35,654 bases of DNA from Candidatus Kuenenia stuttgartensis (GTDB lineage Bacteria > Planctomycetota > Planctomycetia > Pirellulales > UBA1268), in assembly GCA_945865325.1 (NCBI GenBank), contig CAMBFA010000019.1, positions 1-35,654 on the forward strand. The letters run 5' to 3'. Position numbers and translations under genes: made by a program. The notes beneath the pieces are model-generated. The model saw only the letters and a list, made by a program, of their open reading frames with translations. It was not told the DNA's origin and searched no databases. Below are positions 17,251 to 26,088 of this stretch, in pieces. Position 1 is the first letter of the stretch, and every line of letters begins with the position of its first letter.

Positions 17251-19017
17251 ATGCGCATCCCCACCGACCAACACCCCCCCACGTGGGGTGCATGGTGGAC
17301 GAGGCTGGCATGGGGGGCCGCTGCCCTCGCGGGCTTGGCCACCCAAGGGAACGCCCCGGCGGCGGCTGCCGAGCCCTATCTGGTGATCGCCGAAACCGAC
17401 GACGCCCCGGCCCTCATGCTGCCGAGTGTCACCGCTGGCTTCGATTCCTTCGATGACGTCAGCGCGGCCTTCCAGGACGACCGGAAGAAGGTGGCGGCCC
17501 TCGAAAAGCGGTTGGCAGAGCTTGAGCAGAAGGCGGCAAAGCGCGTCGAATCGATTCCCGCTCCCGATCCGAAGCCGGCGGGAATGGATGCCGGCTCCAA
17601 GGATGCCAAGAAAGACGCCAAGAAGGATGAAAAAAAGCCGGAGGAGCCCTACGAGGTCGGCAGTGACCTGGGGATGACGGCGAAGTGGAATTACGGACTC
17701 CAGGCGGAGAGCGCGCACAAGGACTTCCGCGTCAACGTGGGCGGCCGGATCCAGATGGACCAGGTGGCGTTCACGGAGGGCCCCGGCCCAGCCCAACCCC
17801 AGGATCAAGGCGGTCTGGCACCGCTGCTCCGAAACGCGATCGACTTCCGTCGCGCCCGTCTCCGCGTCGACGGCCGGATGTACGAGCTCTACGACTTTGT
17901 CGGTGAATACGACTTCTCGAACCAATTGAACGCCAACGCCGCGACCTTTCCCACGGAGTCGTCGCTGGGCAACTACGCCGCGATCACCGAAAACTGGATC
18001 CAGATCCGCGAGGTCCCCGGCGTCGGCATCATCCGTGGCGGCAACCAGAAGGATCCCTTCGGCTTCGAGCACCTGACGAGCAGTCGCTGGCTCAACTTCA
18101 TGGAACGGTCCTATGCCCAGGACCTCTACGAGGGCCCGTTCAACAACGGCTTCGTGCCCGGCGTCCGGCTCCTCAACACCACCGATGACAAAAGGGCGAC
18201 ATGGTCGGTGGGGGCGTTCAAGAACACCGTCAATCCGTTCGGCTTCATCGACAACTCCTCCGGCAATGCCGCGGTCGGCCGGCTCACCTGGCTGCCGTAT
18301 TACGAGGACGAGGGGAAGAAGCTCCTCCACCTCGGCGTCGCCGGCCGGGCGATGCAGACCAACAACGGCCAGGTCCGCTACCGTACTCGTGGCAATCTCC
18401 GCGACGGCCCCCCCGGCCCGCTCAACGCCATCTATCTCGACTCCGGATTGCTCGGGGGGGACTGGATCAACCAGATGGGGCTCGAGTTGGTGGGGAACAA
18501 CGGCCCGTGGTCATTCCAATCGGAGTACTTCGCCAATTGGCTCTACAACACCACGTCAGCGACCGGAGCCTTCGATCCCAAGTCGCCCAATTACGGCACA
18601 GCCGGTCTCCAGCCCAATGGAGCGCCCTGCGGAACCTACTTCACGAACTCCGGCTATGCCGAGGTGCTCTATTTCGTGACCGGTGAATCGCGGGCCTACG
18701 ACCGACTCGAGGCCCGCTTCGACCGCCCGATCCCGCGCAACAATTTCTATGTCGTCCGCGATCCCACCGGCCGGCTGCGGGCAAGCGAAGGTGCGGTCCA
18801 GTTGGCGATGCGGTACCAGTACGCCTGTCTCTCCGATCACCAGATCAACGGTGGCACGCTCAACGCGCTGACGTTCGGCGTGAACTGGATGTTCAATCCC
18901 AACTCGCGTCTCTACTTCAACTACGACTTCGCCTACCGTGATTTCACCAACAACCTCAACAACGACGCCAGCGGTTGGATCACCGGCTTCGGCACCCGGC
19001 TGGCCTTCGACTTCTGA
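17251..19017 (+). CDS. OprO/OprP-like outer-membrane porin (porin 1)
   Basis: A 588-residue outer-membrane beta-barrel. The N-terminus (MRIPTDQHPPTWGAWWTRL, then an Ala-rich hydrophobic core ending near AAAAEP at 40) is a signal peptide. Residues 74-100 form a coiled coil (DDRKKVAALEKRLAELEQKAAKR), followed by a Lys/Asp-rich linker (115-133). The barrel begins near 150 and carries phosphate-selective-porin-like repeats: FRVNVGGRIQMDQVAF, NAIDFRRARLRVDGRMYELYDFVGEYDF, RGGNQKDPFGFEHLTSS, RSYAQDLYEGPFNNGFVPG. It ends in Phe (TRLAFDF), the outer-membrane assembly signal. It follows the two-component pair on the same strand and is paralogous to the next gene. Ion selectivity cannot be read from sequence. 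Confidence 0.9.
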   Translation: MRIPTDQHPPTWGAWWTRLAWGAAALAGLATQGNAPAAAAEPYLVIAETDDAPALMLPSVTAGFDSFDDVSAAFQDDRKKVAALEKRLAELEQKAAKRVESIPAPDPKPAGMDAGSKDAKKDAKKDEKKPEEPYEVGSDLGMTAKWNYGLQAESAHKDFRVNVGGRIQMDQVAFTEGPGPAQPQDQGGLAPLLRNAIDFRRARLRVDGRMYELYDFVGEYDFSNQLNANAATFPTESSLGNYAAITENWIQIREVPGVGIIRGGNQKDPFGFEHLTSSRWLNFMERSYAQDLYEGPFNNGFVPGVRLLNTTDDKRATWSVGAFKNTVNPFGFIDNSSGNAAVGRLTWLPYYEDEGKKLLHLGVAGRAMQTNNGQVRYRTRGNLRDGPPGPLNAIYLDSGLLGGDWINQMGLELVGNNGPWSFQSEYFANWLYNTTSATGAFDPKSPNYGTAGLQPNGAPCGTYFTNSGYAEVLYFVTGESRAYDRLEARFDRPIPRNNFYVVRDPTGRLRASEGAVQLAMRYQYACLSDHQINGGTLNALTFGVNWMFNPNSRLYFNYDFAYRDFTNNLNNDASGWITGFGTRLAFDF

Positions 19018-19174
19018 TCACCCCTCCGGCCGCTCCGCTGCGATCCAGAGCCGGTCGGAAAGCCCACGCATCTCCCCCAATCAGCCGATCCGGGAGCGCC
19101 ATCGCGCCCGGCAACTCCACGGCATCCTGCCTGACACTCACTTCTGAACCGGTCGCTCCCCTGGCTTCATCGAC

Positions 19175-19217
19175 CCTGACGATTCCTCCTGGGATACCAC
19201 CCATGAGGATTGTCAGG
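19175..19217 (+). promoter_or_regulatory. Hairpin in the leader of porin 2
   Basis: CCTGACGAT (19175-19183) pairs with ATTGTCAGG (19209-19217; 9 bp with one G-T). It continues as CCTC/GAGG and TGGG/CCCA around the loop ATACCA, with one bulge and one mismatch. It ends 62 nt before the porin 2 ATG. The outer arm begins CCTGA-CG like the hairpin before porin 1. A 22-codon frame (ATG 19203 to TAG 19269-19271) starts inside the hairpin and stops 8 nt before the porin ATG; it could be a leader peptide, with little support. Confidence 0.5.
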
Positions 19218-19279
19218 ACGTGGAAGACCCTGCCGGGGACTCAACGCATCGGTCCCTCCGCAGGCCTTTAGCCAGCGGA

Positions 19280-20914
19280 ATGCAGCCCCGCTGCGCCCGC
19301 CGCTGGCGCGCCGCAGGACTGACGGCCCTCCTCGTCGCTGTCGTCGCGATCGGCATTCCCATCTCGGGCAATGCCGGTCCTCCCCCCGCGGCGGAGCTTC
19401 GTCGTCCGTTTGGCATCGCTGGCGTGGCCGAGGGGATGGTCGAATCCCTTCCGCCCCCGTCGTCGCCTTCCCCCTTATCGCAGTCACCGTCACCACCGGC
19501 CGGCGAAGAACGCCCTCCGATCCCGTCGCCGCCGATTTGGGAGGGGAGTAGGGACGAGGGCGTACCGGTGCGATTCGGGGACGACCCGCTCCGCGGGAAC
19601 GAGCCGGCGACGGCCGCCGTCCGCATCGGCGGCCTCGTCCAACTCGATAACACCGTCTATGCGGCGAGCGCGGGGCCCATGCAACCGATCGATCGGGCCG
19701 GGCTCGCCCCACCGCTCTCCGACGCGGTGAACTTCCGCCGCGCCCGCCTCCGCGTCGATGGGCGGCGGGGGGATCAATTCGATTGGGCCACCGAATACGA
19801 CTTCGCCAACCAGATCAACGCCAAAAACCAGATCGATCCCCTCTGGCCCAGCCAGGGTCCATACCCCGCGCTCACCGACCTGTGGCTGCGGATGAGTGAC
19901 CTGCCACTTCTTGGCGCGCTCCGTGTTGGCAATCAGAAAGATCCGTTCGGCTACGAACATCTCTCCAGTTGTCGAAGCCTCGACTTCATGGAGCGATCGT
20001 TCTGCCAGGATGCCTTCGTCGGCCCCTTCAATGACGGCTTCGTTCCCGGGATCGCGGCGCGCAACGGCACCGCCGATGGAATCCTCGGCTGGGAAGCCGG
20101 CGAGTTCGTCAACACCGCCGCCCCCTTCGGCTTCTCCGACTTCGCCGGGGGAAGCATGACCGTCGGCCGGATCGTCTGGCTACCGACCTACGAGGATGGC
20201 GGTCGCAGGCTCCTCCACCTCGGTCTGGCCGGACGGACGATGCAACCCCGCAACGGCCTCGTCCGCTTCCGCAGCCGTGGTGGGCTGTGGAACGGCCCCC
20301 CGGGCCCCGACAACGCGATCTATGCCGATTCGGGCGTCCTAGCCGGCTCGTGGCAGAACATGCTCGGCACCGAGTTGGTCGCCAATGCCGGCCCCTGGTC
20401 GCTGCAGGCCGAATATTTCGGCTCGTGGCTCTACGACGCCGCCACGACCGACATCGGCCCGCTGTCGACCGCCGGTTGGCAACCGCCCCCGGGCACCCCG
20501 GTGGGAACGGTCTTCTATCAAGGAGGCTATGTGGAGACGACCTACTTCCTCACCGGCGAGAGCCGCACCTACTCCCTCGTCGAGCACCGCTTCGATCGCC
20601 CTCTGCCGCGCCGCCTCCTCGCCCTTTCGCCCCATCGGCCCCGCGGGTTCGGGGCCTGGCAGGCGGCCGCCCGCTACAATTTCCTTTGCCTCAACGACGG
20701 ACAGGTCAACGGGGGCCTTCTTAACGGCATGACACTCGGCCTCAATTGGCTCCTCACGCCGAACGCCCGGATCGTGTTCAATTACGACCTCACTCACCGT
20801 GAGTACCGAAGCACGCCGTGGGCCAACGGCCCCTCCGGGCCAGTGCCAGTTCCGTCGTACAACGGCAGCGGGACGATCCACGGCTTCGGGAGCCGGCTCG
20901 CCTTCGATTTCTGA
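19280..20914 (+). CDS. OprO/OprP-like outer-membrane porin (porin 2)
   Basis: A 544-residue paralogue of the preceding porin. A signal peptide (MQPRCARRWRAAGLTALLVAVVAIGIPISGNAG) is followed by a Pro/Ser-rich stretch (55-90) in place of porin 1's coiled coil. The barrel repeats the same landmarks: NFRRARLRVDGRRGDQFDWATEYDFANQINA, RVGNQKDPFGYEHLSS, LDFMERSFCQDAFVGPFNDGFVPG, LLHLGLAGRTMQPRNGLVRFRSRG, and the terminal SRLAFDF with C-terminal Phe. The ATG at 19280 gives a proper signal peptide; a longer frame from 19220 does not. The gene probably arose by tandem duplication. Its stop is 21 nt before the nucleosidase gene, which may be co-transcribed. Confidence 0.89.
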   Translation: MQPRCARRWRAAGLTALLVAVVAIGIPISGNAGPPPAAELRRPFGIAGVAEGMVESLPPPSSPSPLSQSPSPPAGEERPPIPSPPIWEGSRDEGVPVRFGDDPLRGNEPATAAVRIGGLVQLDNTVYAASAGPMQPIDRAGLAPPLSDAVNFRRARLRVDGRRGDQFDWATEYDFANQINAKNQIDPLWPSQGPYPALTDLWLRMSDLPLLGALRVGNQKDPFGYEHLSSCRSLDFMERSFCQDAFVGPFNDGFVPGIAARNGTADGILGWEAGEFVNTAAPFGFSDFAGGSMTVGRIVWLPTYEDGGRRLLHLGLAGRTMQPRNGLVRFRSRGGLWNGPPGPDNAIYADSGVLAGSWQNMLGTELVANAGPWSLQAEYFGSWLYDAATTDIGPLSTAGWQPPPGTPVGTVFYQGGYVETTYFLTGESRTYSLVEHRFDRPLPRRLLALSPHRPRGFGAWQAAARYNFLCLNDGQVNGGLLNGMTLGLNWLLTPNARIVFNYDLTHREYRSTPWANGPSGPVPVPSYNGSGTIHGFGSRLAFDF

Positions 20915-20935
20915 TTCCCGTCCCGGACAGGTGTG

Positions 20936-21682
20936 ATGACTCGATTCCCCCCACCACGCTGCGCCGCCGGCTTCATCTTTGCCCTCGAGATCGAGGCCGA
21001 CCCATTCGCCGCGCGCGTTCGCGACGCGACGACCCTCCGCGGCCCGGTGCTGTCGTTCCACGAGGGGACGATCGCCGGACGACGGGTGACCTGGGTCGTG
21101 TCGGGCGCCGGGATCGTCGCTGCCGGCCGGGCCGCCACGGCGCTCCTCGAGGGGCACGCCCCCGCACTCCTGGTGAGCGCCGGATTTGCAGGGGGCCTCG
21201 ACCCGGCGCTCGCCCGGGGGGCTGTGGTGCTCGCCACCGGCACGGTGCGCGGGGGTGCTCCACGATTTCCCCTCGCTCGGATAGCCGCGCTGCTTCCAGC
21301 AGCCTCCACCGACGTGGACATCGCTACCGTCGACTCGATCGTGGCCACGACCGCGGCGAAGCGCGACCTCCGCGCTGCCACCGGCGCTGCCATCGTCGAC
21401 ATGGAGACCCACGCCGTGGCCGCGGCCGCCGCCGCGGCGAAGATCCCCTGTGCCTCGGTGCGAATCGTGTCGGACGCGGCGGGGGATGAACTTCCCGCCG
21501 ACATCGCCCGGCTCGTGACCCCCCAGTCGGCCTTCCGCCGCGCCGGGGCCGCCCTGGCCGCGATCGGCCGGAAGCCCGCCGCCGCCGGGACCCTGTGGCG
21601 GCTGTGGGAGCACGCCGTGGTCGATGGTCGGACCCTCGCCGCAACGCTCGAACGCCTCGTCGCCGCCCTCCCAGAAGAATGA
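20936..21682 (+). CDS. hpnG: Nucleoside phosphorylase-family enzyme, probable HpnG
   Basis: A 248-residue protein of the purine nucleoside phosphorylase/MTAN superfamily. Landmarks are the opening GFIFALEIEADPF, SGAGIVAAGRAATALLE, LLVSAGFAGGLDPALARGAVVLAT, VDMETHAVAAAA (Met156-Glu157 contact the ribose in this fold) and the catalytic-type Asp180 in VRIVSDAAGDELP. HpnG removes adenine from adenosylhopane to give ribosylhopane (or its phosphate), and the RIVSDAAGDELPADI end resembles that group. Its 3' end faces hpnE across 41 bp, and shc/hpnH lie about 9 kb away. MTA/SAH nucleosidase or futalosine hydrolase are alternatives. The ATG follows AGG-TGTG; a GTG three bases earlier is possible. Confidence 0.68.
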   Translation: MTRFPPPRCAAGFIFALEIEADPFAARVRDATTLRGPVLSFHEGTIAGRRVTWVVSGAGIVAAGRAATALLEGHAPALLVSAGFAGGLDPALARGAVVLATGTVRGGAPRFPLARIAALLPAASTDVDIATVDSIVATTAAKRDLRAATGAAIVDMETHAVAAAAAAAKIPCASVRIVSDAAGDELPADIARLVTPQSAFRRAGAALAAIGRKPAAAGTLWRLWEHAVVDGRTLAATLERLVAALPEE

Positions 21683-21723
21683 TCGAAAGGCGCCGGGCCC
21701 AGACAAGTCCGCTCCCGCGCCGA

Positions 21724-23127
21724 TCAGGCCCCGAAGAGCAATCGGGCTAGCAGGCCGCGGGGCAAATCGGGGGAAAGCCCGCGGTCGTTGCGGCGAAGTC
21801 CCTCTGGCACGACCACCGGCAGCAGCGTCGCCGCCGCGATTCGACCACTCCGCACGGCTCCTTCCATCGTCGATGGCCACCCCGTGGCGGTCCAATCCCC
21901 CGCCAGCGCCATATTCCTGATGCTGGTGGCGGCCTCGGGGCGGACGGCATCGACGCCGGGGCGCACCGAGAGGACGGCGGTCGGATCGGTCACCACCCGG
22001 CTGCCGAGGAGCGTTGCGGTCCGCGCTTCCGGAAACACCTCCCGGAGCTCGTTCACGACCGTGGCCACGAGTCGATCGCGATCGCCACCGAGCAGGCCGC
22101 GCGAGGCGCTGATCACCACCTGACAGTAGCCAAGACCGGGCGCGCCTTCAGCGGCCTCGGACCGAAACACCCACTGCGACACGCGCCCCACGAGCACGGC
22201 ATGGGGCAGATCGATGGCTTGCCGGTCGAACCACAGATGAACGGCCGTGATCGGCGACGCCGCGAGTCGTTCCTCGGCCTGCGGAACCAACTCCGGCACC
22301 AGTCGCGCCGCGGCCCGCCAAGGGACGGCGACGACGACACCATCGCAGGCCACCACACCACCCGGGACACAGACACCACGGACTTCCCCTCCGTCGCGCT
22401 CGATGCCCTGGACGGGCGTGCCTGTCTCGATCCGGACGCCGCTCTCCCGCAACCAGTCGAGCAATCGCTCACCGAAGAGAACACCGAGCGGCTCCACGGG
22501 GACATGGAGATCGGCGGCTTGAGGGTGGGCGAGAAACCCGTCGACGGCCACCTTCCGTGCCGCCGACACGCTGACCAGATCGATCGATTCGCCGAGGGCA
22601 CTTTCCAGGACCGGTTGCCAGAAGAGCCGAATGACCCGCTCCGGCTGGCCGATCCGCTCGAGCCACGCCGCTGCGGTGTCCTCGAGCGCCAGCCCGCGTG
22701 TCCGGGCGAGGCGGAGCATTCCGAGGCCGAGCCGGGCACGCTCCCACCAGGAGAAGTGCCGCATCCCGAACAGGAGCGGAGCGAGGTGGAGCGGCGCCGG
22801 TAGGCTCGACCATGGGGTGCATGCCGAGCGAACCCCCTCCGGCGAGATGAACCACAGCGTCCGGTCGTGCCGCAGGCTCCCGGCAAACCCCGCCCGACGG
22901 GCGAGATCGAGGAAGTTCGTGCAGCACCCCATGGCGACATGCTGACAGGAGTCGACGAGCCCGCCACCGACGGGATCATCGAACGAGGCGGCGCGTCCCC
23001 CGACCCGCCGCCGCGCCTCGAGCACCGTCACCCGACAGCCCCCCTCGACGAGCGCCGCGGCAGCCGCTAGGCCGGCCAAGCCCGCACCGACGACGACGAC
23101 ATGAGGCGTGGTGGGAGCGTTCACCAT
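21724..23127 (-). CDS. hpnE: Hydroxysqualene reductase / squalene-associated FAD-dependent amine-oxidase-like protein
   Basis: A 467-residue flavoprotein. The N-terminal dinucleotide fold HVVVVGAGLAGLAAAAALVEGG has GAGLAG at 14-19, followed by TVLEARRRVGGRAASF. The C-terminal FAD motif is NMALAGDWTATGWPSTMEGAVRSGR. HpnE reduces hydroxysqualene to squalene in the three-enzyme bacterial route (HpnD, HpnC, HpnE). Its start overlaps the end of hpnD by 7 nt (ATGGTGA), so it is translated with hpnD from one leftward operon. It is complete and of normal length. Confidence 0.94.
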   Translation of the reverse strand: MVNAPTTPHVVVVGAGLAGLAAAAALVEGGCRVTVLEARRRVGGRAASFDDPVGGGLVDSCQHVAMGCCTNFLDLARRAGFAGSLRHDRTLWFISPEGVRSACTPWSSLPAPLHLAPLLFGMRHFSWWERARLGLGMLRLARTRGLALEDTAAAWLERIGQPERVIRLFWQPVLESALGESIDLVSVSAARKVAVDGFLAHPQAADLHVPVEPLGVLFGERLLDWLRESGVRIETGTPVQGIERDGGEVRGVCVPGGVVACDGVVVAVPWRAAARLVPELVPQAEERLAASPITAVHLWFDRQAIDLPHAVLVGRVSQWVFRSEAAEGAPGLGYCQVVISASRGLLGGDRDRLVATVVNELREVFPEARTATLLGSRVVTDPTAVLSVRPGVDAVRPEAATSIRNMALAGDWTATGWPSTMEGAVRSGRIAAATLLPVVVPEGLRRNDRGLSPDLPRGLLARLLFGA

Positions 23128-24005
23128 GAGTCACTGATCCCCCGGGGGCCGGTGGCAACCGATACCAAGGCCGCCCCCGCCAGGAGCATTTTCGGTGGGC
23201 TGACACGTAAGGAAAAAATACCGGCACCGCTTTGTCGCACGGCACGGAAGATGGTTCTGTAGGCCCCATACATCGCCCGGAAGACGATCCGCCCGTCGGT
23301 GGAGAGGAGTCCGTCGAGGGCCCGGGCGCACCGGTAATAGCCATCGGCCCTGGCCACCTCGATCGCCGCGAGTCGACGGAGGGCATCGGTCACATCCGGA
23401 CGACGGAGGTCGGCGCGGCTGCATCCGGCAGCGGCCAGATCCGCGGCAGGAAGATAGAGCCTGCCGCGGTCGAGATCCTCGGGGATATCGCGGAGGATGT
23501 TCGTCAGTTGGAAAGCCAATCCGCAGGCGTGAGCGGCGGGGATCGCCTCCGACGAACGGAATCCCCAGATGTGGATCGCCGCCAGACCGACAGCGCTGGC
23601 GACGCGGCCGCAGTAGCGCTCGAGCGCCTCGACATCGGGAATCTCCAGAGGATGGAGATCCATCCGCACGCCGTCGAGCACGGCCCGGAGGTAGTCGGGG
23701 GGGATGCCGTAACGGCGGACGGTGTCGACGAGCGCACGGATCACCGGATCGGCCGAATCGCCCCCCCGCAAGGCCCCTTCGAGATCGGCGGCGAAGGCAT
23801 CGAGGGCCGCTTCCGCAGCCTGGGGATCGACCCGCTCCCCCGAGCCACCGTCGACGATGTCATCCGCGCGGCGGCAGAAGGCGTAGAGCGCCGTGGTGCC
23901 ACGGCGTTTCTCCGCGGGGAGCAGACGAATCGGCAAGCTGAAGCTCGAGTTGCTTCGTCTCAGAAGCGCGGCGCAGGCGTCGTGATCAGCGGTAAGCCCG
24001 CTCAT
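23121..24005 (-). CDS. hpnD: Presqualene diphosphate synthase
   Basis: A 294-residue trans-isoprenyl diphosphate synthase (squalene/phytoene synthase fold). HpnD condenses two farnesyl diphosphates to presqualene diphosphate. The first Asp-rich motif is RRADDIVDGG (48-52) and the second NILRDIPEDLDRGRLYLP (169-177), both binding Mg-diphosphate. AFQLTNILRD and the YYRCARALDGLL segment are typical. The ATG at 24003-24005 overlaps the stop of hpnC as ATGA, which decides the start; the frame runs on to 24086 inside hpnC and is not used. Confidence 0.94.
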   Translation of the reverse strand: MSGLTADHDACAALLRRSNSSFSLPIRLLPAEKRRGTTALYAFCRRADDIVDGGSGERVDPQAAEAALDAFAADLEGALRGGDSADPVIRALVDTVRRYGIPPDYLRAVLDGVRMDLHPLEIPDVEALERYCGRVASAVGLAAIHIWGFRSSEAIPAAHACGLAFQLTNILRDIPEDLDRGRLYLPAADLAAAGCSRADLRRPDVTDALRRLAAIEVARADGYYRCARALDGLLSTDGRIVFRAMYGAYRTIFRAVRQSGAGIFSLRVSPPKMLLAGAALVSVATGPRGISDSW

Positions 24006-25033
24006 CGCTTCCCCCGCAACGCGTCGGCGAGGGCCCCACCGGCGACGGCGCACGCCGCCCGGGCCGCCAGGCGGGCCTTCTGCCATCGGCCCAGCGACGG
24101 GCGGGCACGGAGGGTGTCGAAGCCGATGGTCTCTATTGCATCGGCCACGGCACGTCCTCCGGCGAGAAACATCCCAATCGCCCCGCGCAGGCTCCGTGGT
24201 GCCAGGCGCGCCAGCGGGGCGCCGGCATCGAACAGGCTCCGGGCCCAGTCGACCTCGTCACGGATCAGGGCCCTGAAGGGCGGGGAGCCGACAGGCTCGT
24301 CGAGACACGACTCGGCGACACCGTGACGGCGGAGATCCTCGGCCGGCAGGTAGACCCGGCCGGCGCTCCGATCGCGGCGGACATCCTGCCAGAAGTTCAC
24401 CAATTGCAGCCCCGTGCAGATCCGATCCGACATCGCCACCAACTCCGGATCCCGACAGCCGTCGAGCGCGAGGACGATGCGGCCGACCGGATCGGCGGAG
24501 CGCCGACAGTAGGCGACCAGGTCGTCGCGCGTCTCATACCTGACGGTGATCGCAGCGGCATCGAACCGTTGGTCCTCGTCGAAGGCGTCGAGGAGGTGGG
24601 CGAAAGGCTCGATCCCCACCGCGGTGCGGCCCACCGTGTCGGCCAAGCAGACAAACACCGGATGATCGGGGCGGCCTGCGAAGCAGGACTCGAGCCGCCG
24701 CCGCCACCCCTGCAGCGCCTCTCCCGCTGCGGCCGGCGAGGCCGCCTCGTCGGCGAGGTCGTCGCTCCACCGAGCGTAGGCGTAGACGTTGGCGAGATCC
24801 TGACGGAGCCGGGACGGAACGATCCGACTGGCCACGGTGAAGTTCTCGTAGTGACTCTCCGCGACCCGTCGGCACCAGGCCTCGGCGGCGGCCAGATCGA
24901 GGTCGGGCGGCAACTCATGGAGGGCCCACGGGGTGGCATCGCGAGAGTCGGGATCGGCGTTCCGGACGGCAATCGTCGGCTGGATGGTGGGGCGGACCAT
25001 GGGGCGGACGGCTATTTCAGGGGTGGACGGCAT
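24002..25033 (-). CDS. hpnC: Hydroxysqualene synthase
   Basis: A 343-residue squalene/phytoene synthase-fold protein. HpnC converts presqualene diphosphate to hydroxysqualene. The motifs are YARWSDDLADE (91-96) and NFWQDVRRDRSAGRVYLP (213-221); the segment HYENFTVASRIVPSRLR resembles the HpnC start. It carries about 40 poorly conserved residues before that. The ATG at 25033 is chosen conservatively; a GTG at 25081 preceded by AGGAGG would add 16 residues, and the ATG at 25000 would remove 11. It is the first gene of the hpnC-hpnD-hpnE operon and divergent from ispH, so squalene synthesis sits back to back with isoprenoid precursor synthesis. Confidence 0.92.
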   Translation of the reverse strand: MPSTPEIAVRPMVRPTIQPTIAVRNADPDSRDATPWALHELPPDLDLAAAEAWCRRVAESHYENFTVASRIVPSRLRQDLANVYAYARWSDDLADEAASPAAAGEALQGWRRRLESCFAGRPDHPVFVCLADTVGRTAVGIEPFAHLLDAFDEDQRFDAAAITVRYETRDDLVAYCRRSADPVGRIVLALDGCRDPELVAMSDRICTGLQLVNFWQDVRRDRSAGRVYLPAEDLRRHGVAESCLDEPVGSPPFRALIRDEVDWARSLFDAGAPLARLAPRSLRGAIGMFLAGGRAVADAIETIGFDTLRARPSLGRWQKARLAARAACAVAGGALADALRGKR

Positions 25034-25038
25034 GAACA

Positions 25039-25056
25039 AAAGCCATGGATGGCTTT
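25039..25056. promoter_or_regulatory. 18-bp palindrome between hpnC and ispH
   Basis: AAAGCCAT-GG-ATGGCTTT has perfect 8-bp arms and is unusually AT-rich for the window. It lies in the 98-bp divergent gap between hpnC and ispH and could be a shared operator. If hpnC starts at the GTG 25081 it would instead lie inside that gene. Confidence 0.42.
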
Positions 25057-25131
25057 GCCAGCGGAAAGCTAGGATATCCACTTCCCCTCCTGACCGCCCC
25101 CGCTCCCGCCAATTCCAGCCTGGAACGCACC

Positions 25132-26088
25132 ATGAACATCCTCCTTGCCGGCCCCCGCGGTTTCTGTGCCGGCGTCAACATGGCGATCGAAACGCTCGAG
25201 ACGGCGATCCGGATTCATGGCACTCCGATTTACGTCTACCACGAGATCGTCCACAACAAACATGTCGTCGAGCGGTTCGAGCGCGAGGGGGCCGTGTTCG
25301 TCGACCGGGTCGAGGAGATCCCTGAAGGGGCGGTGCTCCTGTTTTCTGCCCATGGTGTCGCCCCGGAGGTCAGGCGGGTTGCCACCGAGCGTCGCCTTCT
25401 GGCGATCGATGCCACCTGCCCACTGGTGACGAAGGTCCACCTCGAGGCGATCAAATACGCCAAGAGCGGCCACCGGATCGTGCTCATCGGCCACGAGGGG
25501 CATGACGAGGTGATCGGCACGATGGGGCAGGCGCCGGAGGCCTTCACGCTCGTCGATTCGCCGGAGGATGTCGACTCTCTCCCCTTCGGCCCGGAGGATC
25601 GTCTCGCCTATCTGACGCAGACGACCCTCTCGGTCGACGACGCTTCGCGGATCATCATCCGCCTGAAAGCTCGGTTTCCCCACATTGTTGGCCCCCCGAA
25701 GGACGACATCTGCTACGCGACCCAAAACCGCCAGGAGGCGGTCCGCGTGCTCGCCGACAGCGCCGATGTCGTGATCGTGCTCGGCAGCCAAAACAGCTCC
25801 AACAGCCAGCGGCTGGCCGAGCTCTCCCGCGAACGGGGCATCCCTTCTCATCTCATCGACGGCGCGAGCGAAATCGACCCGGCGTGGTTCCGCGGCGACG
25901 AGACGGTGGTCATCACCGCCGGGGCGAGCGCCCCGGAGAGCGTCGTGCAGGACTGCGTCCGCTGGCTGCAGGATCGCTACGGGGCCACCGTGGAGGAGCG
26001 GTCGATCCGCGAGGAGGATGTCTACTTCCCGCTCCCGCGGGAATTGCGCTCCGGCGCCGCCTCGCGACCGCTGGCTCCTGGCTCCTGA
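25132..26088 (+). CDS. ispH: 4-hydroxy-3-methylbut-2-enyl diphosphate reductase
   Basis: A 318-residue iron-sulfur enzyme, last step of the MEP pathway, reducing HMBPP to IPP and DMAPP. The three cluster cysteines are Cys12 (GFCAGV), Cys96 (DATCPLV) and Cys194 (DDICYATQNRQ). The active-site segments HEIVHNK (His41), SAHGV (His74) and GHEGHDEV are present, as are GSQNSSNSQRL and ITAGASAPE. The ATG at 25132 gives the standard MNILLAGPRGFCAGV. Farnesyl diphosphate made from its products feeds the neighbouring hpn genes. The last codons and the stop lie in a 7-bp tandem repeat, so the C-terminus (LAPGS) may vary between strains. Confidence 0.97.
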   Translation: MNILLAGPRGFCAGVNMAIETLETAIRIHGTPIYVYHEIVHNKHVVERFEREGAVFVDRVEEIPEGAVLLFSAHGVAPEVRRVATERRLLAIDATCPLVTKVHLEAIKYAKSGHRIVLIGHEGHDEVIGTMGQAPEAFTLVDSPEDVDSLPFGPEDRLAYLTQTTLSVDDASRIIIRLKARFPHIVGPPKDDICYATQNRQEAVRVLADSADVVIVLGSQNSSNSQRLAELSRERGIPSHLIDGASEIDPAWFRGDETVVITAGASAPESVVQDCVRWLQDRYGATVEERSIREEDVYFPLPRELRSGAASRPLAPGS

